Shown in pieces: positions 9,260-19,566 of a stretch of DNA of 64,000 bases. The first letter of the stretch is position 1. The number at the start of each line of letters is the position of its first letter. The notes beneath the pieces were generated by a model. It saw nothing but the letters and a program-made list of their open reading frames with translations, was not told the origin of the DNA and ran no database searches. The stretch is taken from positions 124,001 through 188,000 of the forward strand of contig BLSF01000027.1 in assembly GCA_012862575.1 (NCBI GenBank), read 5' to 3'. The position numbers and the translations under genes were made by a program. The stretch is from Parietichytrium sp. I65-24A (lineage: Eukaryota > Sar > Bigyra > Thraustochytrida > Thraustochytriidae).

Positions 9260-11356
9260 TCACTGCGTTGTCACTTTAAAGCCAAAAGCGAAGGAGCTTG
9301 TCAGCCGCTCGCCAGCCGGAGTCGGCGAGGACTCCATGGAGGCCAAAGACTCATCGTCTAGCATTCTGGAGCAAGACTCTGCGAGAGCCTTGTCAAGCAT
9401 TTCACTCGAGAAGGTGTCCTCTGGCTTGAGCCCGAGAGCATTGTGATAATTTTGAATGGCTTCTTCTATTTTGCCTTGCAAGTGATACGTCAAGCCCAAT
9501 GCTGCGTATGTAGAAGCCTCCTTGGGAGAGTAGCTCAGAGCGAGTTCGTACATCTGTATCGCGTCTTCAAATTGGCGAAGCTTGCGGAAGCAGTGCGCCA
9601 GATTGAAGATTGCAGGCTCCCAAGCATGTCGCAATCGCTCTGGCTGATTGCGGCAAAGGTTCAGGGCCTCCTGGAAGCACTCAACTGCATTCTCGTACCT
9701 TTGCTGGCGGTAAAATACAACGCCAAGTTCATTGAGTACCATGGGGTCTGTGGCGCACATTGACTTGGCCTGGCGGCAGAACTGCTCCGCAAGGGTAACG
9801 TTGTTGGTACGCAAGTACTCGATGGCAGTGCAAAGAACCGGGAGATGCGAGCCGATGAATAATCTAGACGCGGTGCGGTATGCGGCCATAGCCTGATCGG
9901 ATTCGTCCAGCGCCGCGAAAGAATGGCCAAACCCAAGCCACGCAACAGCGAGAGACGAGTCTGTATTAGTCGCCTTGTGGAAGAATCTCCGGGCCGCGTC
10001 AAACTTATTGATACAGTAGTAATAACACCCGACAGCAAACCATGCGATAGCATGGGACGGGTAAAATTCGACGAGATTGTGCGCGGTGTGGAAAAGTTCC
10101 GACTTCTTTCGGAGCTCAACGAGCGAAGCCAACTGAATCGAGATGCACCGAATGTGATAGGGGTCCTTGAGCCGAATCTTTTTCGTGACTTGATACGCGC
10201 CCTGAGCATCGTGTTGTTGGTACATGCATTCAGCCTTATCTGCAGCACAGTCCAAGTCGTTGCCAAGGTTGTGGACTCTTGCTACCACGAGTTTGGAGCC
10301 GTCTCGCTTGGAAGAATTGATCTCATTCGCGTCCTCCGGATCAGCTACAATTTGATTCAAAGATGTGAAGCGGTCGTCGATGCGCTGGCTAAAGTCATGC
10401 TTGCTCAGTCTACTTAAATAAACAGGTTTCAGCCACTTGGCATGTCCCTCAAACAAACCATACTTTTGCATTTCACCAATCAGCTGTCTCTCTTCCGACG
10501 GGCGCAGCTGGTTATCAATGAGTGCGTCGAATGCTTCATAGCAGTACACGTCGCAAAAGAGTGCGGCTTTGAACCAAAACATCGCTCTGGGGCGATTGTC
10601 TAATATCTCGTACACCTTGCCTCGAAGTAAGCAGAGAGCTGCCAGCGGGTTCGTACTTGGGTCTGTGTCGTCCGAATCTTCGCCAAAGGCCTGGTCACTC
10701 GCCTGTCTAGAACGTTCCTCCGTTTCGTTGTCCGAACTGAGTGAGCGCGGGACACTCCGAGACCTCCTTCGAAGAGCCTCGATGTCAGGCTCGCCCAAGA
10801 CCGTCTCCAGGAGAGTTTGGGCTTCCTCATGCTGACCGCTTTCTACTAAGCACTGCGCTGCAAGCAAGACAAACTCAATGTTTTCATTCGCAGATTTTTC
10901 TGCAGCTTGGTCGGCCCCATCCCCTTCAAAGCTGAATCTCGGCTTTCCGCTTCTCTTGGAAAGAGGCGGTTGCTGCTGGCCATTTCCTGACCTGACCAGG
11001 CCCGCTCCATTTTCACTTGCGTTTTTCAAAAAGCCTTGTTCTTGGATCAGGTGCACAGCTCTGCGATACTGCTTCCCCAGGAAATATGCTTGAGCCAGCA
11101 TGTACACATCTTTAGGCTGCCCACCGGAGAGCGTAACCAGTTTGTTCGCAAAGAAGATTGCATTCTCAAACATATTTTTCGCCAAACTCGACCTCACCGT
11201 TCGTCTGACGTGTTTGAGTTGGACGTGCACCATGGGAACTTCGCTGATATCTTGTCCATGCCTGAGCTTTGAGCTCCCTTCAGCCCTCTCATTACTTCCG
11301 TTTCCATCTCCGAGCGACAGCCTCAGTGGCTTGAGGCTCTTCCTTTGCGAAGACAT
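9260..11356 (-). CDS. Anaphase-promoting complex subunit 6 (CDC16/APC6), TPR protein
   Basis: The product is 698 residues from an ATG. The N-terminal region has the CDC16 pattern FENAIFFANKLVTLSG...DVYMLAQAYFLGKQYRRAVHL (residues about 60-105). An acidic Ser-rich insert follows near 195-235. A long TPR superhelix then runs from about 350 to 670, with diagnostic stretches such as AWFAVGCYYYCINKFDAARR and LNELGVVFYRQQRYENAVEC. APC6 is a scaffold subunit of the nuclear/cytoplasmic APC/C ubiquitin ligase that triggers anaphase and mitotic exit. Length and repeat order fit the family (human CDC16 is about 620 residues). No introns are seen. Confidence 0.9.
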   Translation of the reverse strand: MSSQRKSLKPLRLSLGDGNGSNERAEGSSKLRHGQDISEVPMVHVQLKHVRRTVRSSLAKNMFENAIFFANKLVTLSGGQPKDVYMLAQAYFLGKQYRRAVHLIQEQGFLKNASENGAGLVRSGNGQQQPPLSKRSGKPRFSFEGDGADQAAEKSANENIEFVLLAAQCLVESGQHEEAQTLLETVLGEPDIEALRRRSRSVPRSLSSDNETEERSRQASDQAFGEDSDDTDPSTNPLAALCLLRGKVYEILDNRPRAMFWFKAALFCDVYCYEAFDALIDNQLRPSEERQLIGEMQKYGLFEGHAKWLKPVYLSRLSKHDFSQRIDDRFTSLNQIVADPEDANEINSSKRDGSKLVVARVHNLGNDLDCAADKAECMYQQHDAQGAYQVTKKIRLKDPYHIRCISIQLASLVELRKKSELFHTAHNLVEFYPSHAIAWFAVGCYYYCINKFDAARRFFHKATNTDSSLAVAWLGFGHSFAALDESDQAMAAYRTASRLFIGSHLPVLCTAIEYLRTNNVTLAEQFCRQAKSMCATDPMVLNELGVVFYRQQRYENAVECFQEALNLCRNQPERLRHAWEPAIFNLAHCFRKLRQFEDAIQMYELALSYSPKEASTYAALGLTYHLQGKIEEAIQNYHNALGLKPEDTFSSEMLDKALAESCSRMLDDESLASMESSPTPAGERLTSSFAFGFKVTTQ

Positions 11357-11742
11357 TGTATCTCTCTTCTCCCAAATTTACAGTCCCGCCTGTTATTGCT
11401 CTCCTTGCTAATTATCTCTTCCGCACGTAACCTATCGCGCCTCAGCTCCGTCAACCGTCTATCGTCGGCTGCTTCCAAGTCTTCCCAACGTTGCAACGTT
11501 GCAACGTTATTGCAAGAAATACACTCCGCGTCAACAGATCTGGTTCGCACCGACACGTGCGCCAAAGATTCTCCCACTCAGCCCGCAATATCGTGGGCTA
11601 TCTTCGACCTCGCCGTACGCCAAAGTGTCCGCGCTAGCTAGCTAGCTAGTAGTAGACGCCAGTCAGCCAGGATTTTGGATAAGATTATGGGCAGACTGGG
11701 CAGACAGTTGGACTTGTTGGAAAAATCTCTCTAAGTTGAAGT

Positions 11743-11766
11743 TAAGTTGAAGTTAACTTCAACTTA
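11743..11766. repeat. 24-bp perfect palindrome
   Basis: The sequence is self-complementary over 12 bases on each side with no spacer, centred on GTTAAC. The left arm is also repeated directly just upstream (11732-11742). It lies in the region between the divergent APC6 and uL13 genes. It could be a binding site for a dimeric factor or a cruciform-forming scar. Confidence 0.85.
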
Positions 11767-11991
11767 GCGGTACATGTGCTATGTGCTCCCGCGTAGTGAG
11801 ACACTTGACAGAGGTTCGCGTTGCTCTCTATGCTCTCTCACTCAACTAATACTCGCCTGTGTAACGTAGGTAATTGCTACCAAATACGAAAATCTCCACG
11901 CGCAGAATGGAGCGTAAAAGGGATGAGCGAAACATTTCGGGTTCCACTATGTTCCACTGTTCCCCCAGCTTCTTACTCGTACGTAGGTTGT

Positions 11992-12052
11992 CGGTTCTCC
12001 GGTTCTCTGGTTCTCCGGTTCTCTAGATCTCCGGTTCTCTGGTTCTTCAGTT
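11992..12052. repeat. GGTTCTC-type short tandem repeat
   Basis: Seven or eight diverged copies of CGGTTCTC/TGGTTCTC lie in tandem in the APC6-uL13 intergenic region. No coding frame is associated. Confidence 0.8.
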
Positions 12053-12399
12053 CGTTGTTCGCTGGAAGGTGTTTCTTCGCTTGCGGAACGCATCGTTCTC
12101 GAGAGAATCTTACACGCGAGGAGAGAGGGTCGGTCTTGAGAAAATACTTGCCTTTTTCTTTCCAACAGTTTTCTATCTTGCGATTCTTATCTTGTAAAAC
12201 TCGACAACTTGAGTCGCATGCGTATGGTTTGATAATCGTTGGCCCTTCGGAAACTCTGCGCTGACAAGCTTCAAACAAACGCGTCCAATTCAAGAGAGTC
12301 GAAACGTCGAGAAGACGCTTCAGCCTGTTCCAGTTCTCTGCGTGGATCCCATGTTTTCATAATCATTTCTCAGATTTTAAATTAAAATGTTGGTTCTCG

Positions 12400-12432
12400 T
12401 TTCTTTCTTTCTTTCTTTCTTTCTTTCTTTCC
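12400..12432. repeat. (TTTC)n microsatellite
   Basis: About eight uninterrupted TTTC units lie in the uL13 upstream region. The hydrophobic start of the local open frame is produced by this repeat. Confidence 0.95.
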
Positions 12433-12956
12433 TGGGCCGTCTCGCTGCCGTCCCTGTCACGCTAGGGCTAGGTTTTCGAGTTTGTTGCGAACAAATGAAG
12501 AGCTCCCTGTTCAATTCCAGTCGCCTCCCACTCCAAACCGTAGCCCCATCCACTACCTCAGACCTAGAGTCGGCTACCCGAACACGAGCGGCAGCGGCTG
12601 GTGGTGGAGCACGCAAGGAACAAAACGAACCCAGCGAGCCCAACCCACTCCTATTCCTCCGCCTAATCCAGGAGTGGCTCCGTGCTCTTACCCTCTCCTA
12701 TCAACCCCTACCCGTCCTCCCCTTGCTACCTCCCCTTACTCCTCCCCTACCACAACCCTTACCTACAATCATACCAGTGCAGCTACCCTATCCATTCTAT
12801 CTGCCTTCTAACACAATCAGTAGAATCGTGCGTGGCGGAGCCTAATCGTTGTTTCTGTGGTGGTCGACGGAGAGAGGGGAGAGAGGGGAGAGGGCGGCGG
12901 CTACTGTAAGGCGTAGGCAGGCGTAGCGCGGCGAGTGTTGGAGAGAGAAAAAGAAA

Positions 12957-12980
12957 GTGAGTGAGTGAGTGAGTGAGTGA
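12957..12980. repeat. (GTGA)n microsatellite in the uL13 leader
   Basis: Six GTGA units lie 60-85 bases before the uL13 ATG, probably in or near the 5' untranslated region. Confidence 0.9.
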
Positions 12981-13040
12981 AGAGGCGAGGAGCAGCAGCG
13001 CAAGACAGGTATAGATTGTGGGCAGTATCGCGCGTGAAAG

Positions 13041-13823
13041 ATGTTCGAAAGGTTGATCGTTGTGGACTGCCGCGGGCACCTTCTGGGTCGCCTTGCGAGC
13101 ACTATCGCCAAGGAGCTTCTCGGGGGCCAGCGCGTGGTCCTCGTGCGCTGCGAGGAGATGGAGATCTCCGGACCAATTTGGAGGAATCAGATTAAGCTGG
13201 CCAAGAAGAGGGTGAAGAAGACCAACTCTAACCACGAGAAAGGTCCATTCGCGCTCCGTGCGCCTGCTGCACTGTGAGTTGACCGTGGCTTTGCTGTTTT
13301 GCAGGGGGTTTGCGCAGATTTTGGGGCTTTGGGGGTGGTGGTTTATGTTTGGGGGTTGGAAAGTGATGTTGTCGTGGCTGTGAAATGCGTGTTTGACTGA
13401 CTTGTCTTGCGGTTGATTGATTGATTGATTTGATTGATGGCTGGTTGCGACCGCAGCGTGAAGCGCACCATCCGTGGAATGCTTCCATACAAGACCATCC
13501 GCGGAAAGGCTGCAATGAACCGCCTCCGCACATTTGAGGGAGTTCCTCCTGCATACTCGGCCGTCAAGAGGATGGTAATTCCTGAGGCTCTTCGCGTTCT
13601 CCGCCTTCGCCCAGGCCGCAAGTTCACCAACATGGGAGTTCTCGCTGCCAAGAACGGCTGGAAACACGCAGAGGTCGTCAAGACTCTTGAGGACAAGAGG
13701 AAGGCTCGTGGCGCTGTCTTCTACGAGGAAGCAGTTAAGAAGGCAGCTCTTGAGAAGCAGGCTCGCAAAGAGGTCGATCTTCCAGCTGACGTCAAAGAAA
13801 CTCTTGAGAAGTACGGTCATTAA
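13041..13823 (+). CDS. 60S ribosomal protein uL13 (RPL13A), two exons
   Basis: Exon 1 is 13041-13273 and exon 2 is 13457-13823, giving 199 residues. Exon 1 encodes VVDCRGHLLGRLASTIAKE and ends at ...RAPAA plus two bases of a Leu codon. Exon 2 resumes with VKRTIRGMLPYKT. The splice restores exactly the residue spacing of other eukaryotic RPL13A proteins (RAP-6 residues-RGM). The intron is bounded by GTGAGT and CCGCAG. The protein is part of the large ribosomal subunit near the exit-tunnel surface. Length matches the family (about 200). The gene is followed by about 300 bases before a retroelement remnant on the other strand. Confidence 0.95.
13274..13456 (+). other. Spliceosomal intron of uL13
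   Basis: This is a 183-base GT-AG intron with donor GTGAGT and acceptor CGCAG. It is T/G-rich with a GATT repeat at about 13412-13438. It interrupts a Leu codon in phase 2. The first exon alone would end in a TGA formed by the donor, so splicing is required. Confidence 0.93.
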
Positions 13824-14139
13824 GTATTTTCCGGTTTCTATTAGTCTAAACATTTTCAAAAGCTTTCTGCACTGTTTCTTTTGTGCTTTTTTTCCTTGTG
13901 GAGACTTGGCGCTGCTGTGTTTACAATCCAAGCTTCTCTCCTGCACTTTGGCGAAATGGCTTGCTTATTATTCTTATCTGAGCGTTTTGACTCGGTGATG
14001 GAGAGCATTTTTGCATGTGATCTAGGAAGCTAACCAATTTATGCCTCTGCCGTTTGCCGCTGAGAATGTTGTCCGACAGAAGCCCTGCCGGGTGCAACAC
14101 CTTTCCATAGCCCACAACATGTCCCTGATTATTTTTTTA

Positions 14140-14700
14140 CAGCGCAGTAATCTCCGGCGTTAAGGGCAGATCGACTGGACTGCTGTCTGTCACTAGCTCG
14201 AGTCCTCGTACAGGAAGAGATTCTGGGGTGTCGGGCCGCAAACGAGAGAGCAGATCAGCAAGCACATTGTGTTCTCCAGCAATGTGTTCCACAATGCCAT
14301 GGTATTGTGACATGGTCTGAGCCCAACGGCTAAGACGGGATGCCAGAACCCGACTAGTTTTAGGGCCCATAAAGGCGTGCAAAACGCTTTTTGGGATTCT
14401 CGTGGTCAGTCCACAACACAAAAGGTGTTTCAGTATGTAGGCGAATCTCCGCACGTTGAAATGTACGAAGAATTGCCAAAACTTCCTTTTCGGAGACTGA
14501 GTACCGTGTTTCAACGTCCGCGAAAGTGCCGCCAAAAAAGCCAATGGGTCGGAGAACCGAATGTGTGGCCCCATTCTGTTCGAAATCTGTTTAATTGCTG
14601 GCAACCACATATTCCCTCAGTGCTTGTCACTCGCATCACAAAAGATTTCCAACACATCATCCTGTCGAAGTGAGTATCGTAGAGAAGCAGAATTCAGATA
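14140..14700 (-). pseudogene. Decayed LTR-retrotransposon RNase H fragment (Ty3/gypsy type)
   Basis: Reading the minus strand downwards from about 14700, one frame gives an RNase H-like start with the catalytic context FCDASD, then an in-frame stop (TGA) a few residues later. The middle reads on in a different frame with VSEKEVLAIL, a typical E-x-E-L-A-I helix, and VLWTDHENPKK. The end returns to the first frame with LSRWAQTMSQYHGIVEHIAG and ADLLSR, the classic end of gypsy-type RNase H. At least one nonsense change and a frame change make it non-functional. No LTRs, integrase or protease were found nearby, so this is an isolated relic. Confidence 0.8.
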
Positions 14701-15092
14701 AAACAGGAGGCCGTATTTCTGAGCGGACTATTTAGTCTCTTTTTCTGAACAGTACAAGAAAGAACAATCCTTGCTCGCTATAACACATCCTAACCCACGC
14801 TTACTCGAAGCTCTTGCGGAACGCAATCAGCTTCCTGGTTCCAACGCACACGCAACTCCTACCCGTATCCCCCATACCCAGCTAAGAGAGCTCTGGATTT
14901 CCCAATTTCCCGAGCTGGCCAAGCAGCGTAGGACCCAGTAGAACCTGATCAGAATTTACTCTAACTGCTTCGCAAATCACCCATCCGGACTGCGGACTAT
15001 GCGGACTATGCGGACTGGGAAAAATGCGACGAAAACAAACAAACAAACAACCCAACCCAAACAAAGCAAAACACTGTCACACAAGTCACACA

Positions 15093-15130
15093 CGGAAATA
15101 CGGAAATACGGAAATACGGAAATACGGAAA
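15093..15130. repeat. (CGGAAATA)n tandem repeat
   Basis: Four exact 8-base units and a diverged fifth lie in tandem in the region upstream of PEX1. Confidence 0.9.
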
Positions 15131-15328
15131 CACCCAAAAACAACAGCCACTGTCAGTGGCGAATGCGAAAGCAACGAGAGAGCGCTGGGAAACAACGGAG
15201 CAATAGCAACATTGCGCCATTCGGCAAAGGAGAGCTATAATACGCACAAGCACAAGCACAAGCAGCGGAACGGCACGTCCGACGACGGTGGGAGGTCTTG
15301 GAAGGGTGCCGAAAAGTTGATCGAGGGT

Positions 15329-15359
15329 TGGTCTGGGTCTGGGTCTGGGTCTGGGTCTG
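15329..15359. repeat. (GGGTCT)n tandem repeat
   Basis: Five near-exact hexamers lie about 200 bases upstream of the PEX1 start codon. No telomere-like context is seen. Confidence 0.88.
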
Positions 15360-15546
15360 TGGCGCTCTTGGTTAGCCTTTTGAGCACCGATCGATCGGAG
15401 GTTCAGGCCGCGAAAGAGAGGTGGAAAAGGTGCCATTGAAGGTGCCATTGACGCGTGGAGGTGGATTTGAGTGCGACGGCTTTGAATCCTTCGGTTCGTA
15501 GTTGGATTTTATCGTCGGTGGTTGTTGCGGAACGGAGATTCTCGCA

Positions 15547-18500
15547 ATGGCGCAGCGAACACTTCAGAACCAGCTGTTACCTGTGGTGTTGTCGAGCTCG
15601 GCGACGAATTTTGTGAGGATTCCCAAATCGTTTGCGCAGAATGTGAGGAGTTCGCTGCCCGCCAGCTCGCATGGAGTGGTGGCCTTGAGACTGGGATGGC
15701 TGGCTCCGCCGGATCCGTCTTCAGGAGGCCTGGCGCGTCCGATGCAGGCTTTTGTTGGGTGGTCCGACGGAGTGTCTGACGGGCATTATATCCAGATTCC
15801 GAAAGAGCTTGCCCAGGCTATAGATCTGAAGAACGCCGTCGAGTTTGCTCAAAATATGTCTCCTGACTCCCCTTTGCTCTTGTCTGTAAGCCTGGTTCCC
15901 TACGCTCCCGTAGCATCGAGAGTGGATATTGACCCGGTTACCCCGGATGATTGGGAGATTCTACAGCTGCACGCCAACTTTGTCGAGGAAGAGCTGCTCA
16001 GCCAAATTTGTGTGCTGGGGCAGGGGCAGCGATTCCCGGTTTGGATTCACGGGCACACTATGATCAATATGCGTGTGACGAAGATAGATCTTGTTGAGAA
16101 AGGGCAAGCTGTTTGTGTTCGCCTGGCTCGAAACACTGAGGTTGTTGTGGCCCCAAAGCTTCGCGCGAAGGAGGACCAGCTGAGAACGCAGTCCTTGAGA
16201 CAGAAGGAGCAGCACGGCGGGAAAAACTCCCTAGCCTATGAACTACGCGTGCAAAGCATGCCATGCAAGATCAGGGGCCGGGACGGAACTCACTCTCAAG
16301 AAGGGTCCGAAAATGCTCAAGAGAACGGTGCCATCCAAGACGACGCAACCCCGGAGGAGGACGCTCTAAATTGCGTTGCCTTGGTGCACCCGAATACGGT
16401 TTCCAAGCTATATGGAATAGCTAACTGGCCGAAGCTGAAGACGCTGAGTGACGGAAGTATCGTGTTCGCGGAAGAGCCCCTCAAGCCACTTATAGTCATT
16501 TTGTCAAACAAGAAGCGGTTCGGCGTTTTGAGCAAAGTGAGAAAGCAACGGAAGGCACAGCAGAAACAAAGTGCTGCACAACAGTCAGGAACGGCGACCC
16601 AGGCTCCTGGGTCGAACACTGCGAGCCCTAGCCAAGGCTCTGGAGGTTCCCCGGTAAGCGGAAGTCAGTTTCAACTTTGCTCCAACACGAACCAGGCGTT
16701 TTTGCGACTCAAAGTGTCAGAACTAGCTGCGCCTGGTCACATTATCCTCTCGAGATCTACGCAGGCGCATTGCTTATTGGCGCCGCTGGAGAAAGCGGTG
16801 ATCTCCCTTTCCAGGTTTGAGCCAATCCAGTGTCCAGATGCCTTTCCACCTCTTTGCGTGCATCTCACTGCTGTGATGGGCCAGGAGGAGGCAGCTCTAG
16901 CGGAGGCTGCGGCCGATCCTCAGTTTGTCAGTGATGCGACCTTGTCGGCCCAGGCTTGGCAACGCGGACTAGGCAACGGCTTGCGGGGTAGATTTCAGGT
17001 TCCGATTCACGACGGATGTATCTTAGCGTTTCCTGTGCGGCCAGGAAACGGAGTGACCAAACGATCTGCCCGATCTGGAGTTAATCCTACAGTCTATTTT
17101 GTGGCGCGAATCTCTGACGAATCCTCGCCAACCGAAGTCGAGGTGGGCACAGACTCTGGTCTTTCCGGCAAGAAAAATGCTCTTTCCGGATCGAAAAGCG
17201 CCGCCAAAAAGACTGTCGAGCCCGTACACTGGTTGCTCGGGGCGGACTCCAAAGTGGAGTGGAAGGTTGACAAATTTATTGTGGACCCTTCGTTGCAGCA
17301 GATTCAAACCGGGTTGTTTCATATGGAGGGCCTTGTGAGCTCTCTCTCAGGAGCAGCGGCGCAACACTCGGATGAGTCCCAGCGGCAGCCAGGGCAGGGA
17401 TCCAAGCTCCGAAAAAAGAGTATTCTCACTAGCGGGCTTGGCTACATGGAGTCTGGCTTTTTGGGTACAAATCAGCTGAGTGATTTAGGAGCGTTTGAAG
17501 AGTATTCTAAGAGCGTTTTGAGCAAGCTTTCTCCTGTGCTTCATCGCAGGTTCGCCACGCAGCGCCTTGTCCTTGGCGGTCCGCATCCTGGGGGAGTCTA
17601 CATTTGTGGAGGCAGAGGGTATGGCAAGACGACCCTCGCCGACGCCGTTGCACAGAGGCTTCGGACGGACCCTGGCTCCTTGGTCCATACAGTTTGGGTG
17701 TCTTGCTCGAGTCTCCGGGGAGGAAAGCGCAGCGAAATTGAAAGTATCATCTCCTCGGCTTTTCGAGAAGCGTTGTCGAGCGCTCCGTCCCTGATTGTGT
17801 TTGACGATCTGGACATTTTATTGCCTGCACCTGCAGGAGGATCCGACAATGATTCGGGAGGTGGTGGTGGAGAGGACAGCCAGCTGGTTTGGCTGGCCGA
17901 ATGGATTGAAGATCTGATTCATGATTACCAGCGTAAACTTGAGGCCTTTGAAACTGTTGAGCGATGCAACCCGCTTTTGTGTCGAGAGGACGGCAACTTT
18001 TTGCGTCGGTCAGTTTCCTGGATTGCGACCGGCCGAGAGAAAAATTCGTTACGGAAGTCATTATTGCGACCTGGACTTTTCGACCAGACCGTGCACCTGC
18101 AGCCACTCACTGCGCATGAGCGAACTGTCGTCTTGGAGTCTCTCCTGGATAAGAGAAGGCGCCTCGACTTGCGCAGGGGTTCATTCAGTGGCTCTAAGGA
18201 TGAGGTGCTCGATTTGGAGGAAATCGCTGCACGAGCAGAGGGCTACGCTCCGGCCGATCTTGAAGTTTTGACCGAGCGAGCAGTCCACTGCGCCCTCGGA
18301 AGAGTGATTCGCGAGGCAACTCGTTCTTTAGCTAACGGCGACTTGGCCAATCTTCGAAGCAAGTCTGCAAATTCGTTAGGCGGCGAATCTGAAGACCCGA
18401 TTGGCACTTCTGACGTGACGAGTGTACACAGCGACGATGTACAGCAATTCGATATCGATGCGAGTGCGGACCAAGGGGCAGGTTCCAGCAAGTTCTCCTT

Positions 18501-19566
18501 GACACAGGAAGACTTTGTTAACGCGATCGAAGGCTACACACCCGCTGCTCTGCGCGGAGTCTCTCTTGCAAAGAGTGATGTGAAGTGGTCAGATGTTGGT
18601 GGTTTGCATCTCGTTCGGCAAACACTCAAAGAGACCCTCGAATTGCCCATTCAATTTGCTGCTCTTTATGAGCGCTCGCCTCAGCGACTGGCCTCTGGGA
18701 TTCTTCTATACGGTCCTCCTGGGTGCGGAAAGACATTGTTAGCTGGCGCGGTCGCAAAGGAGTGCGGACTGAACTTCATCAGCGTGAAGGGCCCAGAAGT
18801 ACTCAACAAGTATATTGGAGCGAGCGAGCAAGCTGTTCGTGACTTGTTCGCGCGCGGAGCAGCAGCGTCACCATGTATCGTATTTTTTGACGAATTTGAT
18901 GCAATTGCGCCAAGGCGCGGCAATGACTCGTCTGGTGTCACGGATCGTGTAGTTAACCAGCTGTTGACGTTTTTGGACGGCGTGGAGTCGCGTTCGGGTG
19001 TATATGTTATGGCCGCAACCAGTCGCCCTGACCTTGTGGACCCAGCCTTGCTCCGACCTGGGCGTCTTGACAAACAGCTCCTGTGTGGGTTTCCAGATGC
19101 AGAGGAGAGGGAGGACATTCTCAAGACTATCGCTGCAAAAATGGACTTCTCCGACCAGGCCCTCGATGTGCTGCCAAAGGTCGCTCGCACGCCTAAGGTT
19201 GGTCTCTTCACAGGTGCGGATCTGCAAGCGATTTTGTACACGGCACAGCTCGCCGTTGTCCACGAAGGAATCCCATCTTCTAAATCGTTGCTCGACTCTG
19301 AGGATACTGCAGGCGACACTTCCTTGTCTAGTGAAAACCATGCTATCGAGCCGAGTGAAAGCGAGAGCTCTAAACCCGCGCTGGCAAAGCCTCTCGTTCA
19401 GGCGTCTCACATCTGGAAAGCTCTTGAGGAAGCTAGACCCTCCGTCTCCAAGGAGGACCGCGATCGGTTCACGCGCATCTACGAGGCATTCAAAGGCGAT
19501 CGTGGCGCTGACTTTAATGCAGTTAGCGGCTACCCTGATGGAAAACAGCGTACCGCACTCAAATAG
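15547..19566 (+). CDS. PEX1: Peroxisome biogenesis factor 1 (PEX1), AAA+ ATPase
   Basis: The product is 1339 residues from the first in-frame ATG; the open frame starts slightly upstream without an ATG. PEX1 and PEX6 form the hexameric AAA+ motor that extracts ubiquitinated PEX5 from the peroxisomal membrane. The N-terminal 190 residues fit the PEX1 double-psi-barrel region. The D1 AAA domain has Walker A GGRGYGKT near residue 690 and Walker B LIVFDDLD near 750. The D2 domain has Walker A GPPGCGKT near 1057 and Walker B IVFFDEFD near 1112. The stretches SVKGPEVLNKYIGASEQAVR and GVYVMAATSRPDLVDPALL are PEX1-specific D2 signatures, as is the second region of homology RPGRLDK. Ser- and Glu-rich linkers flank D1. 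No introns are seen. The gene converges on a serine protease gene 220 bases downstream. Confidence 0.95.
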   Translation: MAQRTLQNQLLPVVLSSSATNFVRIPKSFAQNVRSSLPASSHGVVALRLGWLAPPDPSSGGLARPMQAFVGWSDGVSDGHYIQIPKELAQAIDLKNAVEFAQNMSPDSPLLLSVSLVPYAPVASRVDIDPVTPDDWEILQLHANFVEEELLSQICVLGQGQRFPVWIHGHTMINMRVTKIDLVEKGQAVCVRLARNTEVVVAPKLRAKEDQLRTQSLRQKEQHGGKNSLAYELRVQSMPCKIRGRDGTHSQEGSENAQENGAIQDDATPEEDALNCVALVHPNTVSKLYGIANWPKLKTLSDGSIVFAEEPLKPLIVILSNKKRFGVLSKVRKQRKAQQKQSAAQQSGTATQAPGSNTASPSQGSGGSPVSGSQFQLCSNTNQAFLRLKVSELAAPGHIILSRSTQAHCLLAPLEKAVISLSRFEPIQCPDAFPPLCVHLTAVMGQEEAALAEAAADPQFVSDATLSAQAWQRGLGNGLRGRFQVPIHDGCILAFPVRPGNGVTKRSARSGVNPTVYFVARISDESSPTEVEVGTDSGLSGKKNALSGSKSAAKKTVEPVHWLLGADSKVEWKVDKFIVDPSLQQIQTGLFHMEGLVSSLSGAAAQHSDESQRQPGQGSKLRKKSILTSGLGYMESGFLGTNQLSDLGAFEEYSKSVLSKLSPVLHRRFATQRLVLGGPHPGGVYICGGRGYGKTTLADAVAQRLRTDPGSLVHTVWVSCSSLRGGKRSEIESIISSAFREALSSAPSLIVFDDLDILLPAPAGGSDNDSGGGGGEDSQLVWLAEWIEDLIHDYQRKLEAFETVERCNPLLCREDGNFLRRSVSWIATGREKNSLRKSLLRPGLFDQTVHLQPLTAHERTVVLESLLDKRRRLDLRRGSFSGSKDEVLDLEEIAARAEGYAPADLEVLTERAVHCALGRVIREATRSLANGDLANLRSKSANSLGGESEDPIGTSDVTSVHSDDVQQFDIDASADQGAGSSKFSLTQEDFVNAIEGYTPAALRGVSLAKSDVKWSDVGGLHLVRQTLKETLELPIQFAALYERSPQRLASGILLYGPPGCGKTLLAGAVAKECGLNFISVKGPEVLNKYIGASEQAVRDLFARGAAASPCIVFFDEFDAIAPRRGNDSSGVTDRVVNQLLTFLDGVESRSGVYVMAATSRPDLVDPALLRPGRLDKQLLCGFPDAEEREDILKTIAAKMDFSDQALDVLPKVARTPKVGLFTGADLQAILYTAQLAVVHEGIPSSKSLLDSEDTAGDTSLSSENHAIEPSESESSKPALAKPLVQASHIWKALEEARPSVSKEDRDRFTRIYEAFKGDRGADFNAVSGYPDGKQRTALK

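Larger units (their letters stand above)
11357..13040. other. Divergent intergenic region between APC6 and uL13
   Basis: About 1.7 kb with no convincing gene. It holds a GCTA run (about 11635-11650), a 24-bp perfect palindrome, GGTTCTC-type repeats, a TTTC run and a GTGA run just before uL13; the main ones are listed separately. Open frames at 12387-12845 are made largely of these repeats. Confidence 0.55.
14701..15546. other. Region upstream of PEX1
   Basis: About 850 bases without a gene. It contains a CGGAAATA octamer repeat and a GGGTCT hexamer repeat shortly before the PEX1 start, listed separately. It probably holds the PEX1 promoter. Confidence 0.55.

Noticed and set aside
12387-12845. 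152-codon plus-strand frame with a hydrophobic, signal-like start
   Set aside because: The hydrophobic start is made by the TTTC microsatellite and the rest is Pro/Leu low complexity; no domain is visible.
12783-13946. 387-codon minus-strand frame
   Set aside because: It runs antisense through both uL13 exons and the intron; uL13 explains the region fully.
15329-15359. Possible telomere-like repeat
   Set aside because: Only five GGGTCT units, interstitial and flanked by an ordinary gene; no evidence of a chromosome end.
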